Origin: JAKLKS01 sp964370855
Lineage (GTDB): Bacteria > Planctomycetota > JAJSAM01 > JAKLKS01
DNA length: 36,152 bases
Assembly: GCA_964370855.1 (NCBI GenBank)
Contig: CAYJMF010000046.1
Location: 1 to 36,152 of the forward strand
Direction of reading: 5' to 3'
The notes under the pieces are model-generated. The model saw only the letters and a list, made by a program, of their open reading frames with translations, made no database searches and was not told where the DNA came from. A program made the position numbers and the translations under genes. Shown piece by piece: positions 23,932 through 32,114 of this stretch (positions are counted from its first letter, which is position 1; every line of letters starts with the position of its first letter).

Positions 23932-25458
23932 CTACAGCCCCGAGGCGGCGAGGGCCTTCGCCTCCACCGCCTCGGCGGCAGCCTCCAATTCCGCGACGGC
24001 CGTCGCGAATCCCGCCTTCTTCCCCTCGTCCTTGAGCGTCGGGAGGTTGATCTTCACGTTGAAGCAGGCCCCCCGGAGCGCCGCCCGCCCGAGCAGCGTC
24101 GCCACGCAGGCGTCGCTGGCGGCGTTGCGGTTCCCCTTGGCCGCGGCCTCCGCCGCCGCCTCCATCGCGCGGAGCGCGAGGCGCGCCGTTTCGAGAGGCA
24201 CCTCCGATGCGCGCACCGCCGCCGCGTCCATGGCCGCGGCCCGGGCCGCCTTTTCCTCGGGGGTCTTCTTCGGGAGCTTCATCGCCTGCATGAAGGCGTC
24301 GTAGGAGGCGGCGTCCTCCTTCGCCATCCGCAGCAGCGAGCGGCGGAGCTCGTCGCCCGTCGCGAGGACCCGCTCCATGTCCCCCTGCACCGCGGCGAAC
24401 TTCTCCCGGCCCACGGTGAGCCGCGCCACCATCGCCGCCAGCGCGCCGGCCATGGCGCCGGCCACCGCCGAGGCGGAGCCGCCGCCGGGCACCGGGGCGT
24501 CGGAGGCGAGGAGATCGAGGAAGGGGCCCGGCGCGTCGAAGGGGTCCACGGCGCCGCCCCCGGAGGCGAGGTTGTCCTCGATGACCACCGGCGCGAGGGG
24601 GCCGTCGAGCTTGACCCCCGCCTCGACGATGGAGTGCACCGCGCCCCGCGGGACGAGGCCCACGATCTCGCTCTCGGCGACGGCGACGCCGGCCTCCTTC
24701 GCCTTGCGGTGGATGCGGAGGAAGACTTTCCGCATCCCCGTCTTCCGGTAGTCGAGGAGGTTCATGGAGACCTGCACCATCCCCTTCTCCGGGAGGTCGA
24801 GGCCCATGGCCTGCACGCCCTCGAAGCCGCCGCTCTTCTCGCGGACGGAGCGGGCGATGGACTTCGCGAGCTCGAGGTCGCGGGAGGCGAGGTTCACGTT
24901 GTAGGCGATGAGGAAGAAGCGGGCCCCCACGGCGGTGGCGCCGGCGGAGGGGTGGACCGCCCTCGGGCCGAAGTCCGGCGTCCGGGCCGGGTCGGTCGCG
25001 ATGGAGTCGCGGATCCCCTCGAACTGGCCCTCGCGCACGTCGGCGAGCTTCCTGCGTTCCGGGCGGGTCGCGGCCTCGGCGTAGAGGTAGACGGGGATGG
25101 AGAGCTCCTTCGCCGCCCGCTCCCCGAGGCGGCGCGCCAGGGCGGCGCACTCCTCCATGGTCGTCGTGCCCAGCGGCACGAAGGGGACCACGTCCGTCGC
25201 CCCCATGCGGGGGTGGGCCCCCTGGTGGGTGCGGAGGTCGATGGTGGCCGCCGCCTTCTTCATGCAGAGGAAGGCCGCCTCGAGCACCGCCTCGTGGGGG
25301 CCGGCGAAGGTGAGCACCGAGCGGTTGTGATCGGCGTCCATCTCGCAGCCGAGCACCGTGACGCCGGGCACCCCGGCGGCGGCGGCGGCGATGGCGTCCA
25401 CGACCTCCCTGCGACGGCCCTCGCTGAAGTTCGGCACGCACTCGACGATCCTGGACAC
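23932..25458 (-). CDS. ftcD: Bifunctional glutamate formiminotransferase / formimino-THF cyclodeaminase
   Basis: 508 aa fusion. Residues 1 to about 325 are the formiminotransferase (ECVPNFSEGRR; DADHNRS; catalytic-type H82 in HQGAHPRMGATDVVPF). It moves the formimino group of N-formiminoglutamate to tetrahydrofolate. Residues about 330-508 are the cyclodeaminase (PVPGGGSASAVAGAMAGAL; DAFMQAMKLPK), which releases ammonia and gives 5,10-methenyl-THF. Domain order equals that of the animal enzyme. GTG start with AGGAGGT five bases upstream. It completes the histidine route of the hut genes at 31-36 kb, though it is transcribed separately. The long hairpin repeat begins 21 bp upstream of the start. 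Confidence 0.95.
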   Translation of the reverse strand: MSRIVECVPNFSEGRRREVVDAIAAAAAGVPGVTVLGCEMDADHNRSVLTFAGPHEAVLEAAFLCMKKAAATIDLRTHQGAHPRMGATDVVPFVPLGTTTMEECAALARRLGERAAKELSIPVYLYAEAATRPERRKLADVREGQFEGIRDSIATDPARTPDFGPRAVHPSAGATAVGARFFLIAYNVNLASRDLELAKSIARSVREKSGGFEGVQAMGLDLPEKGMVQVSMNLLDYRKTGMRKVFLRIHRKAKEAGVAVAESEIVGLVPRGAVHSIVEAGVKLDGPLAPVVIEDNLASGGGAVDPFDAPGPFLDLLASDAPVPGGGSASAVAGAMAGALAAMVARLTVGREKFAAVQGDMERVLATGDELRRSLLRMAKEDAASYDAFMQAMKLPKKTPEEKAARAAAMDAAAVRASEVPLETARLALRAMEAAAEAAAKGNRNAASDACVATLLGRAALRGACFNVKINLPTLKDEGKKAGFATAVAELEAAAEAVEAKALAASGL

Positions 25459-25478
25459 GGGGAACCTCCTGGGGAAAC

Positions 25479-25585
25479 GGCGGGGACGTTCTCAAGTTAT
25501 AAAGTTATTCCCGCGACGGACCCCATCCGGGCGGGCCAACACCGGTGACGCGGGAATAACTTTATAACTTGAGAACGTCCCTGCC
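25479..25585. repeat. Long hairpin repeat, family 1, copy 2 (37-bp arms)
   Basis: Positions 25479-25515 pair with 25549-25585 (one G-T pair), with a 33-nt loop. The arm core at 25482-25510 is identical over 29 nt to 13914-13942, while the loop is unrelated. It lies in the divergent gap between ftcD and the acyl-CoA synthetase gene, so it may affect both leaders. The AT-rich arms stand out against the GC-rich surroundings. Confidence 0.92.
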
Positions 25586-25654
25586 TTTCGCCGCGGCGTG
25601 ACATCGGCACCGGGAGCGGGGGGGGATTGGATCCGGGGCGGGTGGGGAGGCGGG

Positions 25655-25663
25655 AGAATCGAA
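25655..25663 (+). repeat. AGAATCGAA, variant of the intergenic motif
   Basis: One base away from the GGAATCGAA nonamer of the other intergenic gaps. Here it lies 50 nt upstream of a start codon rather than after a stop. Confidence 0.3.
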
Positions 25664-25712
25664 GGGAACCGGAAGGCCCCGGCTCCTTCCCTCCCTCCCC
25701 CGAGGATCCCCC

Positions 25713-28484
25713 ATGCCCGCCCCCGAGAAACCCTCCGCCGACTGGCCCGCCATCGACCCCACGTCGGACCTCATCTTCCGGGGCCGCGGGCGCCTGGCCA
25801 TGGACTCCATCTTCGCGCCCCGCACCGTGGCCGTCGTCGGGGCCAGCGAGAAGGAGGGCTCCGTCGGCCGCACCGTGCTCCGCAACCTCATCGCCAGCCC
25901 CTTCGGGGGCGTCGTCTTCCCCGTCAACGCGAAGCGCTCCAGCGTCCAGGGGATCAAGGCCTACCCCGACCTCGCCTCCCTCCCGGAGAAGGCGGACCTC
26001 GTCGTGATCATCACGCCGGCCCCGACCATCCCCGGGATCATCTCCGAGTGCGTGGACCTCGGGATCCCCGGCGCCGTCATCATCTCCGCGGGCTTCAAGG
26101 AGATCGGCGAGGAGGGGGCGCGCCTCGAGAGGGAGATCCTCGCCCATGCGCAGCGCGGCCGCATGCGCATCGTCGGCCCCAACTGCCTCGGCGTGATGAG
26201 CCCCGTGAGCGGGCTCAACGCCACCTTCGCCGCGGGCATGGCGCGGCCGGGCAAGGTCGGCTTCATCAGCCAGAGCGGCGCCCTCTGCACCGCCATCCTC
26301 GACTGGTCCTTCGAGCAGAACGTCGGCTTCAGCCACTTCGTCTCCGTCGGCTCGATGATCGACGTGGGCTGGGGCGACCTCATCTACTACCTCGGCGACG
26401 ACCCGCGCACGGAGAGCATCGTCATCTACATGGAGTCCATCGGGAACGCGCGGGCCTTCCTCTCCGCCGCCCGCGAGGTCGCCCTGACGAAGCCCATCCT
26501 CGTCATCAAGCCCGGCCGCACCGCGCAGGCGGCGAAGGCGGCCGCCTCCCACACCGGATCCCTCACGGGCAGCGACGAGGTCCTCGACGCCGCCTTCGAG
26601 CGCAGCGGCGTGCTCCGCGTGGACGACATCGCCGAGCTCTTCGCCATGGCCGAGACGCTCGCGATGCAGCCCCGCCCGAAGGGGCCCCGCCTCACCATCC
26701 TCACCAACGCCGGAGGGCCCGGCGTGCTGGCCACGGACGCGCTGCTCACCTCGGGCGGGAAGCTCACGGAGCTCGCCCCCTCCGTCATGGAGGCCTTCGA
26801 CGCCATCCTCCCCGCGACATGGAGCCGCAACAACCCCGTGGACATCATCGGGGACGCCACGCCGGAGCGCTACGCGAAGGCCCTGGAGGTGGCGGCGAAG
26901 GATCCGGCCGCCGACGGGATGCTCGTCATCCTCACCCCCCAGGACATGACCGATCCCACCCGCATCGCCGAGGAGCTGAGGCCCCACGCGGCGACCTTCG
27001 GCAAGCCGCTCCTGGCGAGCTGGATGGGGGGGACCCACGTGAAGGCGGGCCGGGAGGTCCTGCAGCGGGCCGGCATCCCCAACTTCGAGTACCCCGACGA
27101 GGCCGCCCGCGCCTTCTCCCACATGTGGCGCTTCAGCGACAATCTCAACGCCCTCTACCAGACGCCGAGCCTCTCCGCCGGCGCCGGGGGGGACGGGGCC
27201 CCGGACCGCCGCACCGTGAAGGACCTCCTCGCCAGGGCCATGGCGAAGGGGCGCACGCTCCTCACCGAGGCGGAGTCGAAGTCCGTGCTCTCGGCCTACG
27301 GGATCCCCGTCATCCGGTCCGTCATCGCCGCCACCGAGGCGGAGGCCGTCGCCGGGGCGCGGGAGCTCGGCTACCCCGTCGTCCTCAAGCTCCACTCGGA
27401 GACCGTCACCCACAAGACCGACGTCGGGGGCGTGAAGCTCGACCTCACCGACGAGACGGAGGTGCGCGCCGCCTTCAACGCCATCCGCAACAGCGTGGAG
27501 GCGAAGGCCGGGAAGGGGCACTTCCTCGGCGTCAACGTCCAGCCCATGGTGCGCCTGCGCGGCAACGAGCTCATCCTCGGGAGCTCCATCGACCCGCAGT
27601 TCGGCCCCGTCATGCTCTTCGGCGCCGGCGGCTCCCTCGTGGAGGTCTTCCGCGACCGCGCCCTGGCCCTGCCGCCCCTCACCTCCACCCTGGCCCGCCG
27701 CATGATGGAGAAGACCCGCATCTTCAAGGCGCTGCGGGGGGTGCGCGGCGCGAAGCCCGTGGACATGGAGGCGCTGGAGGGGCTGATGGTGCGCTTCAGC
27801 CAGCTCGTGGTCGAGCACCCGCGCATCGCCGAGATCGACGTGAACCCGCTCCTCGCCTCGGGGGAGGGGCTCCTGGCCCTGGACGCCCGCGTGGTGCTCC
27901 ACGGGGCGGCGGTGCCCGACGCCTCGCTCCCGGCCCCCGCCATCCGGCCCTACCCCTGGCAGTACGCGGGGGAGTGGAAGTCGAGGGACGGGGCGCCGCT
28001 CCGCATCCGCCCCATCCGCCCCGAGGACGAACCCCGGGTGGCGCGCTTCCACGAGACCCTCTCCGCCCGCACCGTCTACCTCCGCTACCTCGGGGAGATG
28101 AACCTGAGCCGGCGCATCGCCCACGACCGGCTGCGGCGGATCTGCTTCAACGACTACGACAGGGAGATCGCCCTCGTGGCCGAGCCCGGGGACGCCGGCG
28201 ACGGGGAGGCGCCGATCCTCGGCATCGGAAGGCTCACGAAGCTCCGCTGGACGCCGGAGGGGCGCATCGCGATGATGATCACGGATCTCTTCCAGCGCCA
28301 GGGCCTCGGGTCGGAGATCCTCCGCCGGCTCCTCGACGTCGCCCGCGCCGAGGGCCTCGAGCGCATCCTCATGGAGGTGGCGCCGGACAACCGGCCGGTC
28401 CTCCGGATGCTGGAGAAGGCGGGGTTCGTCATCGGCGAGAAGCCCGGGCGGAAGCTCCTCCACGCCGAGATGGACCTGCGCTGA
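25713..28484 (+). CDS. ADP-forming acetate/acyl-CoA ligase fused to a GNAT acetyltransferase
   Basis: 923 aa. Residues about 30-165 are the CoA-binding domain (TVAVVGASEKEGSVG). Residues 165-480 are the succinyl-CoA-synthetase-like part with GFISQSGAL and the phosphorylatable histidine H280 in SHTGSLTGS. Residues 512-735 are ATP-grasp (GYPVVLKLHSETVTHKTDVGG ends near 573). Residues 762-910 are GNAT with the acetyl-CoA loop QRQGLGSEIL (861-870). The synthetase converts acyl-CoA, ADP and phosphate to acid, ATP and CoA. In E. coli PatZ-type proteins the synthetase part lacks the histidine; here it is present, so both activities may be intact. A GAGGA box precedes the ATG. Alone on its strand; ends at a 13-bp terminator. 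Confidence 0.92.
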   Translation: MPAPEKPSADWPAIDPTSDLIFRGRGRLAMDSIFAPRTVAVVGASEKEGSVGRTVLRNLIASPFGGVVFPVNAKRSSVQGIKAYPDLASLPEKADLVVIITPAPTIPGIISECVDLGIPGAVIISAGFKEIGEEGARLEREILAHAQRGRMRIVGPNCLGVMSPVSGLNATFAAGMARPGKVGFISQSGALCTAILDWSFEQNVGFSHFVSVGSMIDVGWGDLIYYLGDDPRTESIVIYMESIGNARAFLSAAREVALTKPILVIKPGRTAQAAKAAASHTGSLTGSDEVLDAAFERSGVLRVDDIAELFAMAETLAMQPRPKGPRLTILTNAGGPGVLATDALLTSGGKLTELAPSVMEAFDAILPATWSRNNPVDIIGDATPERYAKALEVAAKDPAADGMLVILTPQDMTDPTRIAEELRPHAATFGKPLLASWMGGTHVKAGREVLQRAGIPNFEYPDEAARAFSHMWRFSDNLNALYQTPSLSAGAGGDGAPDRRTVKDLLARAMAKGRTLLTEAESKSVLSAYGIPVIRSVIAATEAEAVAGARELGYPVVLKLHSETVTHKTDVGGVKLDLTDETEVRAAFNAIRNSVEAKAGKGHFLGVNVQPMVRLRGNELILGSSIDPQFGPVMLFGAGGSLVEVFRDRALALPPLTSTLARRMMEKTRIFKALRGVRGAKPVDMEALEGLMVRFSQLVVEHPRIAEIDVNPLLASGEGLLALDARVVLHGAAVPDASLPAPAIRPYPWQYAGEWKSRDGAPLRIRPIRPEDEPRVARFHETLSARTVYLRYLGEMNLSRRIAHDRLRRICFNDYDREIALVAEPGDAGDGEAPILGIGRLTKLRWTPEGRIAMMITDLFQRQGLGSEILRRLLDVARAEGLERILMEVAPDNRPVLRMLEKAGFVIGEKPGRKLLHAEMDLR

Positions 28485-28486
28485 GC

Positions 28487-28495
28487 GGAATCGAA
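28487..28495 (+). repeat. GGAATCGAA intergenic motif, copy 3
   Basis: Starts 3 nt after the stop of the acyl-CoA synthetase gene and runs into the left arm of the terminator hairpin. Placement after a stop is like that of the copy at 2351. Confidence 0.45.
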
Positions 28496-28522
28496 GGGGG
28501 GAGGCCGGAGCCTCCCCCCTTC
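28493..28522. terminator. Perfect 13-bp hairpin between convergent genes
   Basis: Positions 28493-28505 pair perfectly with 28510-28522 around a CGGA loop. It lies between the convergent stops of the acyl-CoA synthetase (28484) and the cytochrome gene (28545). The stem ends are A/T-containing, but there is no long T tract. A bidirectional terminator is the natural reading. Confidence 0.75.
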
Positions 28523-28544
28523 CTCCACGGCGGCGTACGGCGGT

Positions 28545-29633
28545 CTACTGCTTCTTCCCGCCGGCGACCCAGTCCGCAAGCAACTGGACCTCCGACGCGG
28601 GCAGGGGGCCCGAGGTGGGCATCCGGCCGGCCTTCACCGCGGCCAGGGCCCGGTCGGCGTTGAGGGAGGCCTTCGCGTAGGTGTCCAGCTTGATGCCGGC
28701 GGAGGCCCGTGCGCCGGTGTGGCAGGAGCCGCAGCGGGTGTCGAGGAGGGCCTTCACCTGGCCCGTGTAGGTCGGCGCCGCGCCCGGGGCGGGCGTGGGC
28801 GTGGGCGTGGGAGTCGGAGTCGGCGTCGGCGTCGGCGTGGGAGTCGGGGTCGGCGCCGGAACCTGCGAGGGGTCGCGGAGCCAGGCGGCGATCCTCTTCG
28901 CCTCGGTCCAGCCGATGGAGGGGAAGGTCGGCATCCCGCCCTCGCCCTCGCGCACGGCCTCGAGGACCTCCTCGGCGTCCTCGCCGAAGATGGAGGGGCC
29001 GGAGAGGCTCCCGCGGGCGTCGGTCCCGTGGCAGGAGGCGCAGTTGGCGGAGTAGATGGCTCCGCCGAGGGAGGCGTCGGAGCCGCCGCCCGGGGCCACG
29101 ACCACGATGTCGTCGTTGTCCGAGGGGTTCCCGTCCTCCCCGCCGGCGCACTCGACGTGGGCGGTGAGGGTCGAGGAGCCCGTGGGGAGGGAGGCGGTGA
29201 AGCGGAAGCGCTCCGACCGCCCCGGGGCGAGGTCCACGGTCTCCGACCAGACCGGCGTCCCGTCGGCGGCGAGGACCTCCACGACCGCGCCCTGCTCGAA
29301 GGAGGAGCCGCGGTTGCGCACCTTCAGGGACACGCGGGGGCTGGAGGAACTCTTCTTCCGGACCTTGAGCTGCACCTGGAGGTCGTGGGCGGCACGCGAG
29401 GAGCTTCCGCCGGTGGAGGAGCCGCCGCCTCCGCCGCCGCCGACCTCGACGCCGTGCTCGATCTCGGTCTCGACCCCGTGCTCGGTCTCCGTCTCGACGC
29501 CGTGCTCGGTCTCCGTCTCCGTCTCCGTCTCCGTCTCGCCGGCGTGCTCCCTCTCGTCGTCGTCCCCGGCCATGGCCGGAAGGGCGACGGCGGCGGCCAG
29601 CACGGCCGCCAGGATGAATGTGCGCTTCTGCAT
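28545..29633 (-). CDS. Exported di-haem cytochrome c with CARDB-like domain
   Basis: 362 aa. Signal peptide 1-22 (cut after PAMA). Residues 30-63 are Glu/Thr repeats, built from three copies of an ETETEHGV-type octapeptide, then Gly/Ser. Residues about 83-180 are a beta-sandwich of CARDB type (VSLKVRNRGSS...). Two class I cytochrome modules follow: CASCH (198-202) with EGGMP as a likely distal Met (M234), and CGSCH (301-305) with GRMP (M338), joined by a run of about ten Thr-Pro pairs (261-281). It probably works as an electron carrier or adhesive redox protein in the periplasm or at the surface. AAGGAGGT precedes the ATG. Paralog of the next gene upstream. Confidence 0.88.
   Translation of the reverse strand: MQKRTFILAAVLAAAVALPAMAGDDDEREHAGETETETETETEHGVETETEHGVETEIEHGVEVGGGGGGGSSTGGSSSRAAHDLQVQLKVRKKSSSSPRVSLKVRNRGSSFEQGAVVEVLAADGTPVWSETVDLAPGRSERFRFTASLPTGSSTLTAHVECAGGEDGNPSDNDDIVVVAPGGGSDASLGGAIYSANCASCHGTDARGSLSGPSIFGEDAEEVLEAVREGEGGMPTFPSIGWTEAKRIAAWLRDPSQVPAPTPTPTPTPTPTPTPTPTPTPAPGAAPTYTGQVKALLDTRCGSCHTGARASAGIKLDTYAKASLNADRALAAVKAGRMPTSGPLPASEVQLLADWVAGGKKQ
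28788..28853 (-). repeat. Thr-Pro codon repeat (hexanucleotide tract) in the cytochrome gene
   Basis: Tandem GGCGTC/GGAGTC/GGCGTG-type hexamers encode the Thr-Pro linker between the two haem modules. Such tracts change length easily by slippage, so linker length may vary between strains. Confidence 0.75.
29448..29537 (-). repeat. 24-bp tandem repeats in the cytochrome gene
   Basis: Three 24-bp copies (29448-29471, 29472-29495, 29496-29519) differ by a few bases, then CGTCTC hexamers run to 29537. They encode the acidic Glu-Thr/His-Gly-Val segment just after the signal peptide. The unit keeps the frame, so copy changes would lengthen or shorten the stalk without breaking the gene. Confidence 0.85.
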
Positions 29634-29764
29634 GGGACCTCCTTTTTCGGCCCCGCCCGGTTCCGGGCGGGACGACCGCTTTCCGGGACAGGAGAGCCGG
29701 GGGGCGGGGGTTTTCGTACGCGGGCATGACCCGGGGTCAAGGGACGGCGCGGGCGACGGCTCCA

Positions 29765-29786
29765 GGAATCGAACCGGGGAATCGAA
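29765..29786 (+). repeat. Tandem GGAATCGAA motifs, copies 4 and 5
   Basis: GGAATCGAA at 29765-29773 and again at 29778-29786, separated by CCGG. Within the 202-bp gap between the two cytochrome genes. The rest of this gap (29634-29764) holds the AAGGAGGT site of the downstream gene and no other feature I can support. Confidence 0.55.
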
Positions 29787-29817
29787 CCGGGGAGGGGCCT
29801 CTCGGACCCCTCCCCGG
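29787..29817 (-). terminator. Hairpin downstream of the second cytochrome gene
   Basis: An 11-bp stem, 29787-29797 with 29807-29817, encloses a short loop (with possible CC/GG inner pairs). It starts about 19 nt beyond the stop at 29836 on the - strand, as expected of a terminator. No U tract. Confidence 0.55.
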
Positions 29818-29835
29818 CGAACGGCGACGGGGCGC

Positions 29836-30732
29836 CTACGGGCGGAGGCCCCCGGTGATCCAGTTCTGGAGGAGCCCGATCTCGCCGGAGTCGAAGTGCT
29901 TCCCGCCCTGGGGCATGGAGCCCTTCTTGACGGCGGCGAGGGAGCGGTTGGCCATCTTGCTCGCGGAGTCGTAGGTGGACAGCCAGACGGCCGCCTCCAC
30001 GCGGCCCCCGCCGTGGCACTCCACGCAGCGGGCGTCGAGGAGGGCCTTCACGCCGCCGTCGGCGTAGGTCGGCCAGCCGCCCTCGGGGGGCGTCGGCAGG
30101 GAGGGGGGCATCACGACGCCGGCGGGGTTCTTGAGGAAGGCGCCCACGGTCTTGGCGTCGGTCTTGGAGAACCAGGGGAAGGAGTGGTTCCCGCCCGCGG
30201 CCATGGTGGTCAGCAGGGTCTTGGAGGTGGCGCCCACGACGGAGGGGGCGTCGCCGACGCCGCCGGCGGCCGTGCCGTGGCAGGAGGCGCAGGAGGCGAG
30301 GAAGGTGGCCCGTCCGACGAGGGCGCTGCCCGCCGCGCCCTTGAGGCCGACGGGGCCGCGGGAGAGGTTGTCCGTGGGGACCTGGTCGGCGCCGGCCGTC
30401 GGCTCGACCACGGCGACGAGGCAGGTGGTGTCCACGTCGAGGTAGATGCGGCCCGTCAGGGAGGCGGACTGGCCGCCGGCGAGGGTGATCGTCTCGGAGA
30501 ACAGCTCCGCCCCCTCGCCGTTCTCGGCCAGGACGCGCACGAGGACGCCGGCCTGGGTGGCGGTGCCCTTGTTCTTGACCTTGATCTTCGCGATGGGGGC
30601 CACGGTGTCCGTGGCGGAGAGCTTCATCTTGACCTGGAGGTCGTGCTCCGACTTCGCGGCGCGGGCGGAGCCGGCGGCCCCGACCCCGAGGCCCGCGGCC
30701 AGGACGGCGGCGGCGATGCGGATGCGGTTCAT
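29836..30732 (-). CDS. Exported di-haem cytochrome c with CARDB-like domain (paralog)
   Basis: 298 aa. Signal peptide 1-25 (cut after SARA). Residues about 30-125 are a CARDB-like beta domain (EHDLQVKMKL...AKIKVKNKG), aligning with HDLQVQLKV...VSLKVRNRG in the paralog. Haem motifs are CASCH (148-152) with a possible ligand M208 in GVVMPP, and CVECH (236-240) with GSMP (M273). It lacks the Glu-Thr and Thr-Pro repeats of its neighbour. AAGGAG precedes the ATG at 30732. The same-strand paralog lies 202 bp downstream behind a terminator-like stem, so they may be separate transcripts. Partner oxidase unknown. Confidence 0.88.
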   Translation of the reverse strand: MNRIRIAAAVLAAGLGVGAAGSARAAKSEHDLQVKMKLSATDTVAPIAKIKVKNKGTATQAGVLVRVLAENGEGAELFSETITLAGGQSASLTGRIYLDVDTTCLVAVVEPTAGADQVPTDNLSRGPVGLKGAAGSALVGRATFLASCASCHGTAAGGVGDAPSVVGATSKTLLTTMAAGGNHSFPWFSKTDAKTVGAFLKNPAGVVMPPSLPTPPEGGWPTYADGGVKALLDARCVECHGGGRVEAAVWLSTYDSASKMANRSLAAVKKGSMPQGGKHFDSGEIGLLQNWITGGLRP

Positions 30733-30841
30733 GTCTGATCTCCTTGTGCCCGGGGAAAGGCCCCGGCGGCCGTGGTACCCCCAGGAGAGCCGCGTGGAGG
30801 GGGGCTTGATACGTCCGGGGCGAGATTTCCCCGGGGAGGGG

Positions 30842-30863
30842 AGCGTCTCCCGGGAGGCACGCT
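30842..30863 (-). terminator. Hairpin at the end of the hut operon
   Basis: AGCGT-CTCCC pairs with GGGAG-(GC)-ACGCT immediately after the hutI stop. The two-base bulge and absence of a loop beyond the CCCGGG centre make it weak. GC-rich dyads continue to about 30770, but nothing else in the 131-bp gap looks genic. Confidence 0.35.
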
Positions 30864-32114
30864 TCAGCGGACGATGGCGCCGTGGTGCACCACGACGGCG
30901 GCGTGGTTCACGCCGTGGTGGTAGGGCAGGAGCCGGTGGGAGGGGACGTCGAGCACGAGGAGGTCGGCCCGGCAGCCGGCGGCGAGGGTGCCGACCTCGC
31001 TCCCGAGCCCCAGCGACCATGCGGCGTTGCGCGTGGCCGCGACGAGGGCCTCGGCGGCGGTGAGCCGGAGCCCGACGCAGCCCATGGCGACGGCCTGCTG
31101 GAGGTTCTCCGTCATGGAGGAGCCCGGGTTGCAGTCCGTGGCGAGGGCCACCGGGACGCCCGCCTCGATCATCGCCCGCGCCGGAGCGAACTTCCGCATC
31201 CCGAGGAAGAAGGAGGTGCCGGGCAGGAGCACCGCCACCACGCCCGCCGCCGCCAGCGCCGCGATCCCCGCCGGGGTCGCCTCCAGCAGGTGGTCGGCGG
31301 AGGCGCAGCCCATCTCCGCGGCGAGCTCCGCGCCGCCGCAGGCGGACAGCTCGTCGGCGTGGATGCGCAGCCCGAGCCCGTGGGCCCTCGCGGCGACGAG
31401 GATGGAGCGGCTCTGCGCCGCGTCGAAGTACCGCTCCTCGCAGAAGACGTCGCAGTACCGCGCGAGCCCCCGCTTCGCCACCTCGGGGATCATCTCCTCC
31501 GCCACCACCCGCGCGTACTCCCCCGTCCGCCCGTCGTACTCCGGCGGCACCGCGTGGGCGCCGAGGAAGGTGGGGACGAGGTCCCCCCGGTCGTCGAGGG
31601 ACTTCACCACCTCCAGGGCGCGGATCTCCTGCTCGAGGGAGAGCCCGTAGCCGGACTTCACCTCCATCGTCGTCGTCCCGTGGAGGAGCGCCGTGCGGCG
31701 GCGGCGGGCGGCTCCGTCGCGGAGCGCCCCGTCGGAGGCGGCGCGGAAGGAGCGGACCGAGGAGCGGATCCCGCCCCCGGCGGCGGCGATCTCCTGGTAG
31801 GTCGCGCCGAGGCAGCGCCGCTCCCACTCCTCCTCGCGCGTCGCCGCGAAGACGAGGTGGGTGTGGGCGTCCACGAGCCCCGGGAGGACGGCGCGGCCGG
31901 CGGCGTCGATCTCCTCCCGCGGGGCGTACCTCCGGCGGAGGTCGTCGCTCTGCCCGACCTCGAGGATGCGGCCCGCGGCGCAGGCGACGGCGCCGCCCGC
32001 CAGGATCCCCGCGGCCCCCTGCTCCCGCCCCCGCAGCGGCCCCGGCCCCCCGCCGGCCATGGTGAGGACCTCCGCCGCGGAATGGACCAGCAGGTCGCAG
32101 GGGAGGCGTGTCAC
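30864..32114 (-). CDS. hutI: Imidazolonepropionase
   Basis: 416 aa amidohydrolase. It opens the imidazolone ring of 4-imidazolone-5-propanoate to give N-formimino-L-glutamate, the third step of histidine breakdown. Metal-binding DAHTH near residue 81, then TTTMEVKSGYGL, GAHAVPPEY, the HADE histidine and DCNPGSS are all family hallmarks in the expected order. The GTG at 32114 overlaps the upstream zinc-ribbon gene (GTGA). Last gene of the hut run; its product feeds FtcD at 24-25 kb. Confidence 0.95.
   Translation of the reverse strand: MTRLPCDLLVHSAAEVLTMAGGGPGPLRGREQGAAGILAGGAVACAAGRILEVGQSDDLRRRYAPREEIDAAGRAVLPGLVDAHTHLVFAATREEEWERRCLGATYQEIAAAGGGIRSSVRSFRAASDGALRDGAARRRRTALLHGTTTMEVKSGYGLSLEQEIRALEVVKSLDDRGDLVPTFLGAHAVPPEYDGRTGEYARVVAEEMIPEVAKRGLARYCDVFCEERYFDAAQSRSILVAARAHGLGLRIHADELSACGGAELAAEMGCASADHLLEATPAGIAALAAAGVVAVLLPGTSFFLGMRKFAPARAMIEAGVPVALATDCNPGSSMTENLQQAVAMGCVGLRLTAAEALVAATRNAAWSLGLGSEVGTLAAGCRADLLVLDVPSHRLLPYHHGVNHAAVVVHHGAIVR

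Noticed and set aside
25497..28463. 988-codon - strand frame opposite the acyl-CoA synthetase
   Set aside because: Shadow of a gene with full domain support; no ribosome site or recognisable motif.
28788..29537. CRISPR-like array in the cytochrome gene
   Set aside because: Repeats are contiguous, in frame and encode Thr-Pro or Glu-Thr stretches; there are no spacers.
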